Positions 60,569-64,000 of a stretch of 64,000 bases of DNA are shown piece after piece. Below the pieces are notes generated by a model. That model saw nothing but the letters and a program-made list of their open reading frames with translations, had not been told where the DNA came from and made no database searches. The position numbers and the translations under genes were made by a program. Numbering within the stretch: position 1 is the first letter of the stretch; the number at the start of each line of letters is the position of its first letter. Source of the stretch: Asanoa ferruginea. Its GTDB lineage: Bacteria > Actinomycetota > Actinomycetes > Mycobacteriales > Micromonosporaceae. The stretch lies in NCBI RefSeq assembly GCF_003387075.1, contig NZ_QUMQ01000001.1, forward strand, positions 5,208,001 to 5,272,000, written 5' to 3'.

Positions 60569-61806
60569 TCGACCGCGAGGCGTAGCCCGCGCACAGGTGA
60601 GGCATAGACCAGGACGATGCTCAGCGCGGCCGGCACTGCCAGCAGCAGGTAGGCGGTCCGGACGCCGTAGGCGTCGGCACTCAGACCGCCGAGCAGAGCG
60701 CCGAACGGGGTGCCGCCCCAGGCGAGCATGCGTCCGGTGGTGTTGACCCGGCCCTGCAACTCGTCGGGCGTGAGCAACTGCCGCACCGTGATGCCGTTCG
60801 CGTTCACCGCGAGCCGGGCCACCGACCAGATCCACCACACACCGAGTGCCAGGATGAACGTCGACGTGCCGGCCAGGCCGACCACGGCCGCCACGAACAG
60901 GACCAGCCCGCCGAGCGACACCAGGCCCTGACCGGCCCAGCGGCTGACCCGGGGGAGGATGACGGCGGCGACCAGCGCGCCGACCGCTCCGGCGGCGTAG
61001 AGCAGGCCCAGGCGCTTGTCTTCCGAGCTCAGGCCCAAGGCCTGGTCGGCGTGCACGACGAGCAGGCCCAGCACGCCGCCGACCCCCACGTTGAGGCCGA
61101 AGCCGGCGGCGGTGAGGGTGCGCAGGACCGGCGTACGCCAGAGGTAGCGGAGCCCTTCGGCGATCTCGGCGGTCAGCTTCCGGGCCACGGTCGGGCCGGT
61201 GTCCAGCGGCGTCCGGATTCCGGCCAGCAGCACGGCCGACGCCAGGTAGGTGGCGGCGTCCGCGGCCAGGACCAGGCTCGGATCGGCGAGCGCGGCCAGC
61301 AGTCCGGCGGCAGCCGGTGCGGCGATCTCCAGCACTATCTCGGTTGTCCAGATGACGCTGTTGGCCCGGGTGACCCGGGACCGGCCGACCACGCGGACGA
61401 AGGCGCCCCAGGCCGCCGCGTCGAACCAGCAGAAGCCGCAGCCGACGCCGAACGCCACGAGCAGCACGTGCCAGGACGCGAGCGCGTCGAACGCCGCGGC
61501 GACCGGGACGGTGACGAGCAGCAGGGCGCAGCAGATGTCTGCGGCGATCATCATGCGTTTGCGCCGCAGCCGGTCGGCGGCGGCGCCGGCGAAGAGGCCG
61601 AACAGCAGGTAGGGCAGGGCTTCCAGGCCGACCACGGCGGCGGTCAGCGCCGGGGACGCGCTCGTGCGGTAGACCAGCAGCGGCAGGGCGACGGCGCTGG
61701 CGGCGGTGCCGGCGATGGAGATGGACCGGGCGAGATACCAGCGGGTGAAGTCGTGGTCGAACAGCCGGCGCCTTTCGACGCCGGCTGTCTCGATGCTTGG
61801 GGTCAC
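60565..61806 (-). CDS. MFS exporter of the RiPP-like operon
   Basis: A 413-residue major facilitator with 12 hydrophobic segments, of the MFS_3/enterobactin-exporter type: LARSISIAGTAASAVALPLLV, AADRLRRKRMMIAADI as the loop 2-3 motif A and WWIWSVARLAVNANGITVRQ. The GTG start at 61806 overlaps the stop of the Cys/His-rich peptide gene (61803-61806), so the two are translated together. By position it would export, or give immunity to, the modified peptide made with the YcaO enzyme. Confidence 0.9.
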   Translation of the reverse strand: MTPSIETAGVERRRLFDHDFTRWYLARSISIAGTAASAVALPLLVYRTSASPALTAAVVGLEALPYLLFGLFAGAAADRLRRKRMMIAADICCALLLVTVPVAAAFDALASWHVLLVAFGVGCGFCWFDAAAWGAFVRVVGRSRVTRANSVIWTTEIVLEIAAPAAAGLLAALADPSLVLAADAATYLASAVLLAGIRTPLDTGPTVARKLTAEIAEGLRYLWRTPVLRTLTAAGFGLNVGVGGVLGLLVVHADQALGLSSEDKRLGLLYAAGAVGALVAAVILPRVSRWAGQGLVSLGGLVLFVAAVVGLAGTSTFILALGVWWIWSVARLAVNANGITVRQLLTPDELQGRVNTTGRMLAWGGTPFGALLGGLSADAYGVRTAYLLLAVPAALSIVLVYASPVRGLRLAVD

Positions 61807-62075
61807 GGTGTGAGCGTCGCGAGGTGCCGCTCGTCGATGCCGGTGAGGGCGAGGTGCAGGTCGACGGCCAGGTCGTTGTCGGCCGGGTGGTAGCAGCAGT
61901 TGACGTCGTCGGAGGGGTGGAAGCAGCCGGCGCCGTTGCCGGGTTCGGCCGCGTGGTGGCAGAGGTTCACGCCGGCGTCCTCGCCGGGATGGAAGCACGG
62001 CGAGACGGAACCGCCGCGCAGAGATGGCTGGTCGGCCGGGTGGAAGCAGAAGAAGGCTTCGCCGCGTTTGAACAT
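61803..62075 (-). CDS. Candidate multicore RiPP precursor, Cys/His-rich
   Basis: A 90-residue peptide with no homologue that I know. It has five copies of C-[FYH]-H-[PA]-[AGS]-[DE], at residues 10-15 (CFHPAD), 27-32 (CFHPGE), 39-44 (CHHAAE), 51-56 (CFHPSD) and 61-66 (CYHPAD). All six Cys lie at 10-61. The N-terminus before the first copy is just 9 residues; the Cys-free tail 67-90 (AVDLHLALTGIDERHLATL) could be an amphipathic helix. It follows a YcaO gene by 33 bases and overlaps the exporter gene. GAGGAG lies 5 bases before ATG 62075. A metal-binding peptide is the main alternative. Confidence 0.7.
   Translation of the reverse strand: MFKRGEAFFCFHPADQPSLRGGSVSPCFHPGEDAGVNLCHHAAEPGNGAGCFHPSDDVNCCYHPADNDLAVDLHLALTGIDERHLATLTP
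61878..62048 (-). repeat. Five CxHP-type core repeats
   Basis: Motif copies on the minus strand: 62048-62031, 61997-61980, 61961-61944, 61925-61908 and 61895-61878. Start-to-start spacing is 17, 12, 12 and 10 residues. Only Cys, the second His and a small residue plus acid after it are fixed; copy 3 swaps Phe for His and Pro for Ala. Confidence 0.85.
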
Positions 62076-62108
62076 GTTTCTCCTCGTCTCAAAGCGTTGG
62101 ACGGTTGC

Positions 62109-63257
62109 TCAGCCGACCGGTGCCGGCCAGAGGTGCCACCCCCTTCCGGTGGGTATGACGGGCACGCCGTGCCGCACCAGGCTGAAGCGCTCCAGGCCCG
62201 GCGCGATCGTGGTGGCCACGGCGATCAGTGAGTCAACCGGCGCGACCTCGCACACGTGAAACCCGACGCCGCGCCGAGCCAACGCCTGCCGGACCTGGTC
62301 GAGCCCCCATGACGGGCTCCCGTCTCCCGCCGGGTCGGCGCGCAACGGCACTGAACGTGACCGCAGCCCGTCGAGCGGCATGGCCGCACACCGCTGCAAC
62401 GCCGGCCACCCCGCGAGCCGTTCGACCGCACTCGACGAGGCCGACGACGGCAGCGTGCACGACTGGATCAGCTCGCCGAGAGCGCGCTCCGCCGCATCCG
62501 TCGCCCAGATGGAGGCGCCGGCACCGAACCCGCCCGCCCCGCTGACCGCGAGGTAGACCGGGACGTCCAGGTCGGTCGTGACGTCGAGCAGCCGCACGGG
62601 CGAACCGGCCGCGCGCGTGGCCTGCTCGTGCAGCGGGCGCAATCCGGCCGGCAGGTCCACGACGTCGACATCCGGTACGCCGGACACATACCAGCGCAGC
62701 AGTGCCTGCCCCAGCCCGTCATGCTCGATGAGCTCGCACAAGCCGTGGTAGACGGCCTCGTCGAGGTCGCTGCCCGCCGCGGTGCCCAGGCTCGACGAGT
62801 AGCGCAGCAGGCTCCGGTAGGGCCGCACGTCATCACCGGGTGCCGGCCACCGGTAGTAGCGCGGGTCGGCGAGGAACGTGGGATAACGAACGCCGCCGTA
62901 GGAGGCGCACGCCGCCATCGCGGAAGGAAACTCCGCCGCCCACCGCTGCACGACCCGATCGGCGGCCAGTGCGGGTTGCTCCGCCACCGTGGAAGACGCC
63001 AGCACCTCGAAAGCGGCCCACCGCCGGTTGTCCCGGGCCGACATCAGATAACGCTCGAGCGCCTCGAAGTGGGCGCTCGCCGCACCTTGCGCACCCGCGC
63101 CCTTGCCGGCACCGACCGCGACCGGCTGGCTCCCGCGCGACAGCGTGACCCGCATCGTGGTGTCGAAGACCTCCGCGTGCGGCACCAGGCCGAGCCGGTC
63201 GATTTCGGCCGACGCGGTGGCGAGAGCACGCTCGGCGGGCACGGATCGAAACGGCAC
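62109..63257 (-). CDS. Stand-alone YcaO-family enzyme
   Basis: A 382-residue YcaO protein. YcaO enzymes use ATP to activate a peptide amide and install azolines, thioamides or amidines. Visible motifs: VGAGKGAGAQGAASAHFEALERY-type ATP site (GKG at 51-53, E65, E68), SSSLGTAAGSDLDEA at 154-168 and ELIEHDGL with E175, E178, D180. The C-terminus reads HLWPAPVG, a short form of the Pro-rich tail of cyclodehydratases. No E1-like/Ocin-ThiF partner or dehydrogenase is nearby. GTG start with AAGGGGAA upstream. First gene of the YcaO-peptide-MFS operon. Confidence 0.88.
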   Translation of the reverse strand: MPFRSVPAERALATASAEIDRLGLVPHAEVFDTTMRVTLSRGSQPVAVGAGKGAGAQGAASAHFEALERYLMSARDNRRWAAFEVLASSTVAEQPALAADRVVQRWAAEFPSAMAACASYGGVRYPTFLADPRYYRWPAPGDDVRPYRSLLRYSSSLGTAAGSDLDEAVYHGLCELIEHDGLGQALLRWYVSGVPDVDVVDLPAGLRPLHEQATRAAGSPVRLLDVTTDLDVPVYLAVSGAGGFGAGASIWATDAAERALGELIQSCTLPSSASSSAVERLAGWPALQRCAAMPLDGLRSRSVPLRADPAGDGSPSWGLDQVRQALARRGVGFHVCEVAPVDSLIAVATTIAPGLERFSLVRHGVPVIPTGRGWHLWPAPVG

Positions 63258-63345
63258 GGATTCCCCTTCAATGCGGGGACTGCGGTCGACTGTGGACAGT
63301 GTCAGCCTCGATCCCCGCTGTCAAGACCCGTGATAGAAAGGCCTG

Positions 63346-64000
63346 ATGGACCGAACCACAAACCCCTTCGCCGACCTCGACGCGTACGTCCGGCTGCCCA
63401 GGTTGGGTGGTTTGTGGCTTTCGCCCGACGGGCGCCGGCTCGTCGTCGCCGTGGCGACACCGGATCGCAAGAACACCCGCTACAGCACGGCCTTGTGGGA
63501 GGTCGACCCCGAAGGGGAGCGGCCCGCGCGCCGGCTGACCCGCAGCGGCAAGGGTGAGTCGGCCGCCGCCTTCACACCCGCCGGCGACCTGTTGTTCACC
63601 TCGGCCCGGCCGGACCCGGACGGCGACGACGACGAGGAGCCACGGGCCGCGCTCTGGCTGCAACCGGCCGGCGGCGGCGACGCCCGGGTGATCGCCAACC
63701 CGCCCGGCGGCGTGCGCGGCGTGGTGGTCAGCGAGACCGGGACGCTCGTGGCCGGTTCGATGCTGTTGCCGGCATCGGCCGACCCGGCCGCCGACAAAGA
63801 TGCCCGCAAGCAGCGCAAGGACACCGGGACCGCGGCGATCCTGCACGAGGAATACCCGATCCGCTTCTGGGACCACGACCTCGGCCCCGACCGCCCCCGC
63901 CTGCTGACCGCCAACGTGGCCGGCGACGACGATCTCGAGTTGCGCGACCTCACCGGCCACGCCGGCCGCGCCCTCGACGGCGACCCCGACTGGGATCTCG
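63346..64000 (+). CDS. S9-family peptidase, N-terminal part (runs off the window)
   Basis: The first 218 residues of a prolyl-oligopeptidase-like protein; the gene is open at the window edge. It starts MDRTTNPFADLDAYVRLPRL and shows beta-propeller blades (LWLSPDGRRLVVAVATPD, AAAFTPAGDLLFTSARPD) and HEEYPIRFWDHDLG, as in S9C acylaminoacyl-peptidase-type enzymes. The catalytic hydrolase domain lies beyond the window. It is divergent from the YcaO operon with an 88-base gap. A role in trimming the peptide is possible but not shown. Confidence 0.85.
   Translation, partial: MDRTTNPFADLDAYVRLPRLGGLWLSPDGRRLVVAVATPDRKNTRYSTALWEVDPEGERPARRLTRSGKGESAAAFTPAGDLLFTSARPDPDGDDDEEPRAALWLQPAGGGDARVIANPPGGVRGVVVSETGTLVAGSMLLPASADPAADKDARKQRKDTGTAAILHEEYPIRFWDHDLGPDRPRLLTANVAGDDDLELRDLTGHAGRALDGDPDWDL

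Overview
The window is very GC-rich, densely packed DNA with many 4-bp ATGA/GTGA stop-start overlaps, a SARP/AfsR regulator, an Lsr2-type nucleoid protein, an ECF41 sigma factor, an FHA protein beside a Ser/Thr kinase, Tat-exported hydrolases and secreted beta-trefoil proteins. This points to a filamentous actinomycete, and a Micromonosporaceae-like chromosome is my best guess. I see 62 protein-coding genes (the last one cut by the right edge) and no tRNA, rRNA, CRISPR array, transposase or phage gene. No gap without a gene exceeds 300 bases; the longest is the promoter region at 54273-54501.

Layout. 113-3534: cytochrome P450, aroA, a tandem YciI protein and an ankyrin protein. 3522-10014: a large SARP-NB-ARC regulator facing a five-gene operon that ends in a Cho/UvrC-N-like nuclease; three CGTCAG repeats at 11-bp spacing lie between them. 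10060-21279: a glycan locus with a ROK regulator, GH38 alpha-mannosidase, a three-component sugar ABC importer, a GH110-like alpha-galactosidase and a GH95 fucosidase. 21202-30473: regulators and small oxidoreductases, including a TetR/quinone-oxidoreductase pair with twin operators, an Lsr2 paralogue, a NUC1 nuclease and an esterase. 30459-36928: two NarL-type two-component systems flanking an ABC exporter whose permease carries an 18-bp minisatellite.

37047-45956: small membrane proteins, a secreted propeller protein with an apparent ATC start, a PHP/PhoD phosphoesterase pair, and a lipoprotein / Ser-Thr kinase / FHA-HTH signalling cluster. 46054-47489: DoxX and ECF41 sigma genes, divergent, each with a TGTCACA-N16-CATC promoter-like element. 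47615-54272: DUF4062-STAND ATPase, HAD hydrolase, TIGR03086 protein, secreted ricin-like lectin, GH25 lysozyme with six fascin-like repeats, and a lipoprotein. 54502-60084: a complete Liv-type ABC importer followed by a TetR gene, with a perfect palindrome over the operon -10 region.

60565-63257 holds the most striking system: a three-gene operon of a stand-alone YcaO enzyme, a 90-residue Cys/His-rich peptide with five copies of C-[FYH]-H-[PA]-[AGS]-[DE], and an MFS exporter. It reads as a multicore RiPP pathway whose recognition sequence would be C-terminal (a follower). An S9 peptidase gene is divergently transcribed from it and runs off the window.
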